Shown here: piece after piece, positions 24,039 to 32,268 of the stretch | Numbering within the stretch: the stretch's first letter is position 1 | Layout: each line of letters starts with the position of its first letter | Origin: Bacteroidota bacterium | Lineage (GTDB): Bacteria > Bacteroidota > Bacteroidia > Bacteroidales > F082 | Assembly: GCA_016845105.1 (NCBI GenBank) | Contig: JAERTF010000035.1 | Location: 1 to 49,386, forward strand | DNA length: 49,386 bases | Reading direction: 5' to 3' | Program-made: the position numbers and the translations under genes | The notes under the pieces: model-generated | Seen by the model: the letters and a program-made list of their open reading frames with translations, nothing else | What the model was told of the DNA's origin: nothing | Databases searched by the model: none

Positions 24039-27000
24039 TGTTTAGATCAGTATTACATACAATATCTATTTTAATACTAATCATAATAGTATCAAACGCT
24101 GTGGTTGCTCAACCAGGAACATCACCTGTTGGCATTAACTTTATTTTGGTTAATTTTGATAATCCTCCAAACAATATAACTGTATATAAAGCACCATTAA
24201 AGTACAACAAGGATTTTGCTTTTAGCATGCAAATTGATGATGCAAATATTTCCATATATACTCATGGATTTCCTGTTTTTGAAGGCGGTGACTACAATGG
24301 TACTACATATCCGGGATTTTATTATTCTGATGGTTGTGGAAATTTACACAGCTTTAAAATGAGTGCAGCTACCTATGTATTCAATAGCAATAACGAAAAT
24401 GGGCAGGATGTACATATCGATAACAGTTATTCACAAGTTTCATGGGCACAACTAGATACACTATATAGTCATGGTTGGGGAATTTTGAATCATGGTGTCA
24501 ATGGTAATGCCAATACCCAATCTTCATTTATTAATTATTCGATTAGACGGAATCGAAGTTATATAAGAAGAAACTTGTATAATACCACTGAAGGTGGTGT
24601 TATCCCTAATGTTTTTGTTAATCCCAACGGAAGTCAACCATGGACTGCACCTTCATTTGCCCTTGGAAATATTAGTGCATTAAACCAACATGAAACATTT
24701 CCAATAGGTAATAATGGAGGAGATGTAAATGCATCAGGAATAGATTGGACTCTACCCTATAGTTTGATGCGAAGAACCGCAGATGATATTAATGTACCTA
24801 GCTTTGTTGATGGTTTGGCAGCTTCAAGTACAAATGGAGCCAATTATTGGTGCCCAATTTTCACACATTCAATAAAATCAAATGGGCAATATCCTTTTAA
24901 TTCATTTGTTTCTGATTTTACATATGTAGCGAATACATATGGAGAAGGTGGGTTGGATAATATACTAATGACCACAGACGAGGAAATTCAAGACTACCTT
25001 ATTGTTAGAGATGCCATCGATGTAAATTACGGAATTAATGGAAACTTGCTATGGATAACTTTTGATGGAGAGGTTGTTGATAACCTGAAATACTATTCAT
25101 CTTCAATTGTAATTGAAAGTGATGCAATAATTACTGATATTATTGTTGATGGTACTAGTGATTATACAAGAAATGGTATAGGTACTTCCAGTTCTCTGAT
25201 TAATTTAAATTGGGATGGAAAAAATATTATTTCAGCTGGTGAACTGGCTGATTCAATGGTTTTAATTGCAAGTACTTCACAAACACAATATGACTGCTGG
25301 GTTGCAATGGATTATGTAATAACCATGGAAAATGGTCAACATAAAGATTCGCTTCGCCAAGTACTTTGTAATATTCCAAACACAGTATACGATGATGGTT
25401 TCTGTATTTGTGATGGTAGCTTATTACTTACCGATACCACAATTATTTTAAACGATTGCATCACTTTAAACGGGCCAAGTGGCGATTATACCTATCAATG
25501 GTATATTGATGATTCATTAATAGGAACAATGCAAAGTGTAACTTCATGTCCGATTGATACATTACAATATAACCTTGTGGCTACTAATAACTATGGTTGC
25601 CCTGCTAGTGATAGCCTAATGGTAAATGTACATAATCTAAACATAGATTTAGGACCCGATTCATCAATTTGTGAAGGAGATTTTATTACCATCCTGGGGC
25701 CACCAAATATGATTGAATACAATTGGTTTGTTAGTGATACATTATTTGATATTGGACAGGAAATTGAGCCTGTTGTTAATGATACAACGCAATTTCTGCT
25801 CAGAGTTGAAGATCAAATTGGGGCAACTGCTGAAGATAGTCTGGTAATTAATGCGTTACCGGTACCAAATTTTACAATTCAAACAAATGATACAACAATA
25901 AAACTTGGCAACTGTACTGAATTAATTGGTCCTCCAGGTTACTATGATTATAGTTGGTATATTGGTGATTCATTGTTTAGTACTTCAAAAGACACAACAG
26001 TATGCCCGGTAGACACTACGCAGTATAATTTAATTGCATCAAACTCATATGGATGCAGTAACTCTGATAGTGTAACAGTTAGTATAAACTTTTTAACTCT
26101 TGATTTGGGACCCGATACTACAATTTGTGAAGGTAATTGTGTTTATTTAGAAGGACCACCCGACATGGTAACATATGTTTGGTATGAAGATGGTGTGTTT
26201 TACAGTTCAAATCAAAGTATTGAGCCATGCCCGGTAGATACTACTCAGTACTCACTTTTGGCAATTGATATCAATGGAAATTCCGACAGAGATACAATAC
26301 AAATAAATGTATTACCAACTCCAATTGTTGATCTTCAGCCTGCTGATACAACAATTACCCTGGGTGACAGTATCGTACTCTATGGTGCCATGGGAAATTA
26401 TACCTGGCAATGGTACATTGGTGACTCAATTATAGATAGTACTCAAAATATCACCAGGTGGCCAGTGGATACAACTCAATATAACCATATTGCAACCAAT
26501 ATATATGGATGCTCGGGTGAAGATAGCGTAATGGTAAATATCAATTATTTAAGCTTCGATTTAGGCCCTGATACTTCAATTTGTTTGGGTGAATGTGTTA
26601 CCCTAACCGGGCCTCCAGATATGGTTGAATACTACTGGTATGTTGCTGACACAATATATGATTCCATTAATCAGATCATTAACCCATGTCCGCTTGATAC
26701 TACAATGTATACTCTTTATGTTTTAGATAATTTTGGTAATACAGCTAGTGATAGTATTACCATAAATATATATCCAACTCCTGTTTTTAGTCTTCAAAAT
26801 GATACAATTATAAAAGAAGGAGCTTGTATTGAATTATTTGGAGCCGAAGGTAGCTATACATGGGAGTGGTTTGTTAATGATACACTTGTTAGTACTGATC
26901 AAAATATAGATACTTGTCAAATTCAACCAACTCTTTTTGATCATATAGCTACTAATGTATATGGATGTTCAGGGGAAGACAGCATTTTTGTTGATATTGA

Positions 27001-28645
27001 TTCTTTAGAATTCGACCTAGGACCCAACCGAATTCTTTGCTCTGGAAATTGTGATTCTATTATTGGTCCTGATAGTATGGAAGTTTATACATGGTACGCT
27101 AACGATATTTATTATAGTTCGGAACGTAAAATATATCCATGCCCAACAGATACAACAAAATATCTATTGCAGGTAGTTGATTCCTTAGGGGCTTCAGCCG
27201 AAGATAGTATAATGATTTTTACAATAGATAAGCCCATTGTATATTTTGATAATGATACAATACAGGGGTCCTATAATGAAGATATTGAACTCACTGTAAA
27301 CACAAGTGATGATGTAGTAGTATTTGCCTGGAGATACAATGATTTTGACACAATAACATTTACAAATACCATAACTTTTGAAAATGTTGAGGTATCAAGT
27401 TATATATATTCAATTGTTCAATCAGAAAATGGTTGCAATGCTACTGATAGTATATATCTTAACGTCGTGCAATGTCCACCAATTATAGTAAGTAATAATG
27501 ATACAATTTGTTTTGGTGATTCAACGTCAATAAGTGTTTCTGGAGGCGAATTTTTTAGATGGATAGCTGGAAATGACACAATATCTACTGATCCTGAAAT
27601 AACTGTCAGCCCAAAGGTAACTAGAGAGTTTATTGGACAAACAGCATATTCCGTTGATGGATGCTATAGTTCTGACACAGTAACTATTTATGTATATGAT
27701 TCAATACCATTAGCAATGTCATACGACACAAATGTTGTATGTTCGTACGAATATGTTGAAATTGGAGCCAGTGGCGCTGATCATTACATATGGATGCCTG
27801 GAGGTGATACCAATGAAATGCACACATTTCAAATTCTTGACACAACAACAATATATTTAACCGGAGCAAATAACAATGGTTGTTACGCTATTGATAGCCT
27901 AACTTTCTATACTAAGCCTGCTCCGATTGTAAGCTTCACGGGCTTGCTGCCAGTTTTTTGTGAAAATGATGAACCCGTGGATCTTGTCGGCACTCCCGTT
28001 GATGGGACTTTTTCCGGAAGCGGAATAGTTGGTGATAAATTCTATCCGGTAAGTGCTGGAGCTGGTGAACATAGTATTGTTTATTCATTTACTAATGTTG
28101 AAAACTGTACTGGTAGAGACACAGTTGTAACTACAGTCTATGGCAGCGGAGGTGAAATTGATTTGGGAGAGGACTTTACATTGCAATTGAATGAGAGTAA
28201 ATTACTTGATGCAGGAGGTGGATTTGATAGTTACTTCTGGACTACAGGGGAAACATCTCGAATAATCACTGTTCTGGGAACAGCAAAACCTCCCGGAGTG
28301 TATGAATATGCAGTTATGGGAGTAATTCATGGATGTTCAACAAGAGGAAGTGTAAATATTACATTTGAAAATCCAGATGGTTATTTGGACGAGAGCATTC
28401 AAAACTTGCAAATATACCCGAATCCAAATCTTGGAAGATTTTACATTAAGTTTAGTAGTGTCGAAAAACACATTGATATAAGTATTACTAATCTTCAGGG
28501 TAATGTATTTTACAAAAAAGATAATTTATCATGTGATAAAGACTGTAATATTGATGTTGATTTACGTGGTGTTCCTTCGGGATTCTATTTTCTTAAAATA
28601 GCAACTCCAAAAGGGGTTACAACAGCTAAAATTATCCTTAAATAA
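24038..28645 (+). CDS. Giant T9SS type A cargo exoprotein with eight tandem Ig-like repeats
   Basis: A 1535-residue exoprotein. Signal peptide 1-26 (ending VVAQ). Residues about 45-430 are homologous to the N-terminal domain of the 20193 protein; here the putative metal motif reads MQIDDAN and NHGVNGN, closer to a NodB-like deacetylase. From about 460 to 1065 lie eight Ig-like repeats in four AB pairs, each pair exactly 152 residues. Further Ig-like repeats (to about 1330) and a WxTGETSR domain precede a type A sorting domain (about 1458-1535: LQIYPNPNLGRFYIKF ... GFYFLKI). Unlike the upstream paralogue it uses type A sorting. Likely a long surface adhesin or carbohydrate-active stalk protein; the substrate is unknown. 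It overlaps the PorP/SprF gene by one base. Confidence 0.85.
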   Translation: MFRSVLHTISILILIIIVSNAVVAQPGTSPVGINFILVNFDNPPNNITVYKAPLKYNKDFAFSMQIDDANISIYTHGFPVFEGGDYNGTTYPGFYYSDGCGNLHSFKMSAATYVFNSNNENGQDVHIDNSYSQVSWAQLDTLYSHGWGILNHGVNGNANTQSSFINYSIRRNRSYIRRNLYNTTEGGVIPNVFVNPNGSQPWTAPSFALGNISALNQHETFPIGNNGGDVNASGIDWTLPYSLMRRTADDINVPSFVDGLAASSTNGANYWCPIFTHSIKSNGQYPFNSFVSDFTYVANTYGEGGLDNILMTTDEEIQDYLIVRDAIDVNYGINGNLLWITFDGEVVDNLKYYSSSIVIESDAIITDIIVDGTSDYTRNGIGTSSSLINLNWDGKNIISAGELADSMVLIASTSQTQYDCWVAMDYVITMENGQHKDSLRQVLCNIPNTVYDDGFCICDGSLLLTDTTIILNDCITLNGPSGDYTYQWYIDDSLIGTMQSVTSCPIDTLQYNLVATNNYGCPASDSLMVNVHNLNIDLGPDSSICEGDFITILGPPNMIEYNWFVSDTLFDIGQEIEPVVNDTTQFLLRVEDQIGATAEDSLVINALPVPNFTIQTNDTTIKLGNCTELIGPPGYYDYSWYIGDSLFSTSKDTTVCPVDTTQYNLIASNSYGCSNSDSVTVSINFLTLDLGPDTTICEGNCVYLEGPPDMVTYVWYEDGVFYSSNQSIEPCPVDTTQYSLLAIDINGNSDRDTIQINVLPTPIVDLQPADTTITLGDSIVLYGAMGNYTWQWYIGDSIIDSTQNITRWPVDTTQYNHIATNIYGCSGEDSVMVNINYLSFDLGPDTSICLGECVTLTGPPDMVEYYWYVADTIYDSINQIINPCPLDTTMYTLYVLDNFGNTASDSITINIYPTPVFSLQNDTIIKEGACIELFGAEGSYTWEWFVNDTLVSTDQNIDTCQIQPTLFDHIATNVYGCSGEDSIFVDIDSLEFDLGPNRILCSGNCDSIIGPDSMEVYTWYANDIYYSSERKIYPCPTDTTKYLLQVVDSLGASAEDSIMIFTIDKPIVYFDNDTIQGSYNEDIELTVNTSDDVVVFAWRYNDFDTITFTNTITFENVEVSSYIYSIVQSENGCNATDSIYLNVVQCPPIIVSNNDTICFGDSTSISVSGGEFFRWIAGNDTISTDPEITVSPKVTREFIGQTAYSVDGCYSSDTVTIYVYDSIPLAMSYDTNVVCSYEYVEIGASGADHYIWMPGGDTNEMHTFQILDTTTIYLTGANNNGCYAIDSLTFYTKPAPIVSFTGLLPVFCENDEPVDLVGTPVDGTFSGSGIVGDKFYPVSAGAGEHSIVYSFTNVENCTGRDTVVTTVYGSGGEIDLGEDFTLQLNESKLLDAGGGFDSYFWTTGETSRIITVLGTAKPPGVYEYAVMGVIHGCSTRGSVNITFENPDGYLDESIQNLQIYPNPNLGRFYIKFSSVEKHIDISITNLQGNVFYKKDNLSCDKDCNIDVDLRGVPSGFYFLKIATPKGVTTAKIILK
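25419..27230 (+). repeat. Four tandem 456-bp units inside the exoprotein gene
   Basis: The motif encoding DLGPD/N starts at 25646, 26102, 26558 and 27014: three intervals of exactly 456 bp. Each unit encodes an A repeat ending Y-G-C-x-x-x-D-S and a B repeat starting L-x-x-D-L-G-P-D-T-x-I-C, with GPPDM and W-Y. DNA identity between units is partial, so the units have diverged. Confidence 0.85.
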
Positions 28646-28649
28646 TTGT

Positions 28650-28657
28650 TATTTTTG
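28650..28657 (+). promoter_or_regulatory. -7 element for the PfkB-family kinase
   Basis: TATTTTTG matches TAnnTTTG. It begins 5 nt after the exoprotein stop and ends 16 nt before the next ATG (28674). No obvious -33. Confidence 0.45.
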
Positions 28658-28673
28658 CACCAAAATTTTTTCC

Positions 28674-29639
28674 ATGACAAAAATATTAGGAATTGGTAAT
28701 GCATTGGTTGATGTATTAACACAACTTGATAACGATGAGTTATTAATTGAACTTAAACTACCAAAAGGAAGTATGCAGCTAGTTGATGCTGATAAGTCTT
28801 CACAAATTCAGGAGCAAAGTAAAAACCTTAATAAGAAAATGGCTTCTGGTGGATCTGCAGCAAATACTATTCACGGACTTGCTAAACTTGGAGTTGAGAC
28901 AGCATTTATTGGCACTGTTGGGAAGGATGAAACTGGTGATTTCTTCCATAACGATTTAGTAAAAAATAATATAGTACCACATTTAATTAAAAGTGATTCA
29001 CCTTCGGGGATATCAAATGCAATGATAAGTAAGGATGGTGAGCGTACTTTCGGTACTTTCTTGGGTGCCGCCATTGAGTTAACAGCTGATAGTTTAAATG
29101 ACGATCAGTTTGTAGGTTACAATATACTTCATGTTGAGGGGTATTTAGTTCAAAATCATGAGCTACTTGAAGCTATTTTGGTTACTGCCAAGAAAAATGG
29201 ACTACAAGTATCTATCGATCTTGCCAGTTATAATGTTGTTGAAGATAATATCGATTTCTTAAAGGAGATGGTTGAAAAATATGTTGATATTGTTTTTGCC
29301 AATGAAGAAGAAGCGAAAGCTTTTACTGGTTTGGAACCTATGGAAGCTCTCCATGAAATGTCAAAAGTATGTAACATCGCCATTGTTAAAGTAGGCGGAC
29401 AAGGGTCAATGATTAAGCAAGGTGATGAGATAGTTACAGTAGGAGTTGAGCAAATTAACCCGATTGACACTACAGGGGCTGGGGATTTGTATGCGTCAGG
29501 TTTTTTATTTGGTTTAATTAGTGGGTTTGATTTTAAAAAATCAGGTGAAATAGGCTCACTTTTAGCATCTACTGTTATTGGTACAATTGGAGCTAAAATA
29601 TCCAAAGAAGGTTGGGTTAAAATTGTTGAACAACTATAA
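28674..29639 (+). CDS. PfkB-family carbohydrate/nucleoside kinase (adenosine kinase-like)
   Basis: A 321-residue ribokinase-fold kinase. The N-terminal GNALVDVL pattern, Gly59-Gly60 in SGGSAANTIHGLAKLG, and the C-terminal signature DTTGAGD (265-271) with catalytic Asp271 are all present, followed by the ATP-binding region. Overall layout is that of the adenosine/sugar kinase branch of the PfkB family, in which a hydroxyl of a sugar or nucleoside is phosphorylated with ATP. The nucleoside branch is favoured by the short N-terminal start and the L-P-K-G-S-M-Q-L-V segment, but substrate cannot be fixed from sequence alone. It is cytosolic, with its own -7 box, and is 261 nt upstream of the EF-G2 gene. 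Confidence 0.88.
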   Translation: MTKILGIGNALVDVLTQLDNDELLIELKLPKGSMQLVDADKSSQIQEQSKNLNKKMASGGSAANTIHGLAKLGVETAFIGTVGKDETGDFFHNDLVKNNIVPHLIKSDSPSGISNAMISKDGERTFGTFLGAAIELTADSLNDDQFVGYNILHVEGYLVQNHELLEAILVTAKKNGLQVSIDLASYNVVEDNIDFLKEMVEKYVDIVFANEEEAKAFTGLEPMEALHEMSKVCNIAIVKVGGQGSMIKQGDEIVTVGVEQINPIDTTGAGDLYASGFLFGLISGFDFKKSGEIGSLLASTVIGTIGAKISKEGWVKIVEQL

Positions 29640-29750
29640 TTTATGACCGTAGTATCAATTTTATCTTATTCTGTAGTAACTAACACTATAACGATAAGAT
29701 CTGCTCATTAGACCCACTATAAATAATGCTCATTTTTATGCATGTTTGAT

Positions 29751-29781
29751 TAATTTTGCTACATTTGCGCACCTAAATTTG
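29751..29781 (+). promoter_or_regulatory. Clustered -7 elements ahead of a long leader of the EF-G2 gene
   Basis: Three overlapping candidates fit TAnnTTTG: TAATTTTG (29751-29758), TACATTTG (29760-29767) and TAAATTTG (29774-29781). They lie 119-149 nt before the ATG at 29901, so the transcript has a leader of more than 100 nt, unlike most genes here. The leader contains the short palindrome CTAGCTAG. I see no defined riboswitch fold. Confidence 0.4.
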
Positions 29782-29900
29782 AAATGTGCTAACTAGCTAG
29801 CAATTTGAATTTTACAGTATAACAGAACTATATTAACTATTCTCTGTGTACTTACTTTAGAGACAAAAAATATTAATTCACTCGTAATAATAACTGAAGG

Positions 29901-32036
29901 ATGAAGGTTTACGAAACTAAAGACATTAGAAATATTGCCCTAATTGGAGGAGCAAAATCAGGTAAAACAACCATGGCAGAAGCTATGGTGTTTGAAGGAA
30001 AAATAATTAACAGAAGAGGTAGTGTAGATGACACAAATACTGTTTCAGACTACAGACCAATCGAAATAGATCGTCAGCACTCTGTTCATTCTTCATTACT
30101 ATACTCAGTTTATAACAATAAGAAAATTAACATTATTGATGTTCCGGGATTTTCTGATTTTGTTGGAGATACAGCAGCAGCTCTAAATGTATGCGATACT
30201 GCTTTATTTATGATTAATGGTCAAAGCGGTGTTGAGGCTACTACCGAAACTGCATGGAGACAAACAGAAATTGATGGGTGTCCTACTTTTTTTGCAATAA
30301 ACCAACTTGATCATCAAGGAGCAAATTTTAACGAGACCATTACTTCATTAAAAGATTATTTTGGCGATAAAGTAACAGTTGTTCAATATCCTGTTAATTC
30401 AGGCGAAGGTTTTAATACTGTTATCGACCTTATCTTGATGAAACAATTAAAGTTTAATGAAGAAGGTGGAGAACCAGAGATTTCAGATATCCCGGATTCA
30501 GAAAAAGATAAGGCTGAAGAATTACATCTTGCACTTGTTGAAAATGCTGCTGAAGGTGATGAAGCTTTAATGGAAAAATATTTTGAAAATGATACCCTTA
30601 CCTTGGAAGAGATGAGAGAGGGTGTTCGACTAGGTTTAATAAGCAGGTCAATTTTTCCTGTAATGTGCTCATCAGCAAAGCATGGCATAGGAGCTACTAG
30701 GATTATGGATTTCATTACAAATTCATGCCCGGCACCTGACGATATAGAGGAAAGAAAAACAACCGAAGGAAAAGGATTTAAATGTGATCCTAATGACACA
30801 ACTGCATTGTTTGTTTTTAAAACTTCCATCGAGCAACATCTTGGTGAAGTATCATTTTTTAAAGTATATGGTGGTACAGTAGCTGAGGGTGTTGATCTTA
30901 TAAATCCTCGTACAGGAAACAAAGAAAGATTATCACAGTTTTTCATTTTAAATGGTAAAAACCGTGAAAAAGTTGATAGAATTGTTGCAGGAGATATAGC
31001 AGTTACAATTAAACTTAAAGATGTAAGAACCGGTGATTCTTTAATGGATCCCAAAGCAGCATCAGCTGGTTTTAAGCCTACACCACTTCCTGTTGATATT
31101 TTTACTGTTGCCATGAGTGCAGTAAATAGTTCTGATGATGAAAAAATAGGTTCTATACTAAATGAAATGCATAGAACAGACCCAACAATTGTTGTTGAAT
31201 ACTCAAGAGAGTTAAAACAAATGTTGGTTAAAACACAGGGTGAATTCCATTTAAATACAATAAAATGGTACTTGAATAATGTTCATAAGATTGAGGTTGA
31301 AACTGTAGCTCCAAAAATACCCTATCGTGAAACAATTACTAAAACTGCTAATGCAGATTATCGCCATAAAAAACAATCTGGTGGATCAGGTCAATTTGGT
31401 GAAGTTCACTTAAGAATTATGCCTTATACTGAAGGGTATAAGAATCCAACTGATATTCCTGTTCGTGGTACCGATGTTCATGATATGCCATGGGGTGGTA
31501 AATTAGTATTTAATAACTGTATCGTTGGTGGTGCAATTGATGCACGTTTTTTACCAGCCATATTAAAGGGTTTGATGGAACGTATGAATGAAGGACCATT
31601 AACAGGATCATATGCACGTGATATTGTTGTGTTCATATATGATGGTAAGATGCACCCCGTTGATTCAAATGAGATATCATTTAAGTTAGCAGGTCGTCAT
31701 GCATTTAGTACTGCTTTTAAAGCTGCTGGGCCAAAAATTATGGAGCCTATCAATGATGTTGAAATTAGTATGCCAGAAGATATGATGGGTGCAGTTATGA
31801 CGGATCTTCAGGGACGTCGTGGTATTATTATGGGAATGGATGCTGATGGAAAAAATCAAATTATTAGAGCTAAAGTGCCAGCTGCAGAAATGACAAGGTA
31901 TGCAACTTCATTAAGTGCGATTACTTCCGGAAGAGGAACATTTAAATCTACATATGATCAATATCAACAGGTACCTTCTGATGTTCAGGATCAACTGTTG
32001 AAAGCATATGAAGAATCACAAAAAGAAGAAGAGTAA
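29901..32036 (+). CDS. fusA2: EF-G2-type elongation factor G paralogue
   Basis: A 711-residue translational GTPase collinear with EF-G in all five domains, but with an altered G domain. The P-loop is GGAKSGKT (16-23) instead of AHIDAGKT, switch II is DVPGFSDF (80-87) where canonical EF-G has DTPGHVDF, so the catalytic His is Phe84, and the guanine motif is NQLD (134-137) not NKxD. The RGIT motif of switch I is absent. Known EF-G2 proteins of Bacteroides have lost GTPase activity and support slow elongation under nutrient limitation; this protein shows the expected changes. The long leader with several -7 boxes suggests regulated transcription. It is followed by a strong terminator. Confidence 0.88.
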   Translation: MKVYETKDIRNIALIGGAKSGKTTMAEAMVFEGKIINRRGSVDDTNTVSDYRPIEIDRQHSVHSSLLYSVYNNKKINIIDVPGFSDFVGDTAAALNVCDTALFMINGQSGVEATTETAWRQTEIDGCPTFFAINQLDHQGANFNETITSLKDYFGDKVTVVQYPVNSGEGFNTVIDLILMKQLKFNEEGGEPEISDIPDSEKDKAEELHLALVENAAEGDEALMEKYFENDTLTLEEMREGVRLGLISRSIFPVMCSSAKHGIGATRIMDFITNSCPAPDDIEERKTTEGKGFKCDPNDTTALFVFKTSIEQHLGEVSFFKVYGGTVAEGVDLINPRTGNKERLSQFFILNGKNREKVDRIVAGDIAVTIKLKDVRTGDSLMDPKAASAGFKPTPLPVDIFTVAMSAVNSSDDEKIGSILNEMHRTDPTIVVEYSRELKQMLVKTQGEFHLNTIKWYLNNVHKIEVETVAPKIPYRETITKTANADYRHKKQSGGSGQFGEVHLRIMPYTEGYKNPTDIPVRGTDVHDMPWGGKLVFNNCIVGGAIDARFLPAILKGLMERMNEGPLTGSYARDIVVFIYDGKMHPVDSNEISFKLAGRHAFSTAFKAAGPKIMEPINDVEISMPEDMMGAVMTDLQGRRGIIMGMDADGKNQIIRAKVPAAEMTRYATSLSAITSGRGTFKSTYDQYQQVPSDVQDQLLKAYEESQKEEE

Positions 32037-32059
32037 TTTTATTATTCATTAGGTGTAAT

Positions 32060-32094
32060 AAAGGGTTCGCAGTTTGACTGTGAACCCTTTTTTT
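32060..32094 (+). terminator. Rho-independent terminator after the EF-G2 gene
   Basis: A strong hairpin: AAAGGGTTCGCAG pairs with CTGTGAACCCTTT (one G-T pair) around a 5-nt loop, followed by a T run. It starts 24 nt after the EF-G2 stop. Confidence 0.9.
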
Positions 32095-32238
32095 ATGCAT
32101 ACATATTTATACCATACATAATACATTAGTGGTCAGGACACAGTTTGTAATGTTTTACAGTATTATTGATTAAATGTATTATAGTCTACTGTTGTATAAT
32201 GATAATGCTTCTTTAAAACAGAATTAGATAATTATGAG

Positions 32239-32246
32239 TATTTTTG
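32239..32246 (+). promoter_or_regulatory. -7 element for the TPR regulator
   Basis: TATTTTTG matches TAnnTTTG, 22 nt before the ATG at 32269. A -33 box is not clear. Confidence 0.4.
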
Positions 32247-32268
32247 GATTGAAAGGATATTCAAAAAA

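Noticed and set aside
29640-29900. The 261-bp gap before the EF-G2 gene as a possible riboswitch or small RNA
   Set aside because: Apart from clustered -7 boxes and a short CTAGCTAG palindrome, I see no conserved aptamer-like structure or terminator/antiterminator pair.
30383-31114. A 243-codon open frame antisense to the EF-G2 gene
   Set aside because: It lies wholly within a well-conserved gene, and its product is a Ser/Pro-rich low-complexity translation without known motifs; it is a shadow frame.
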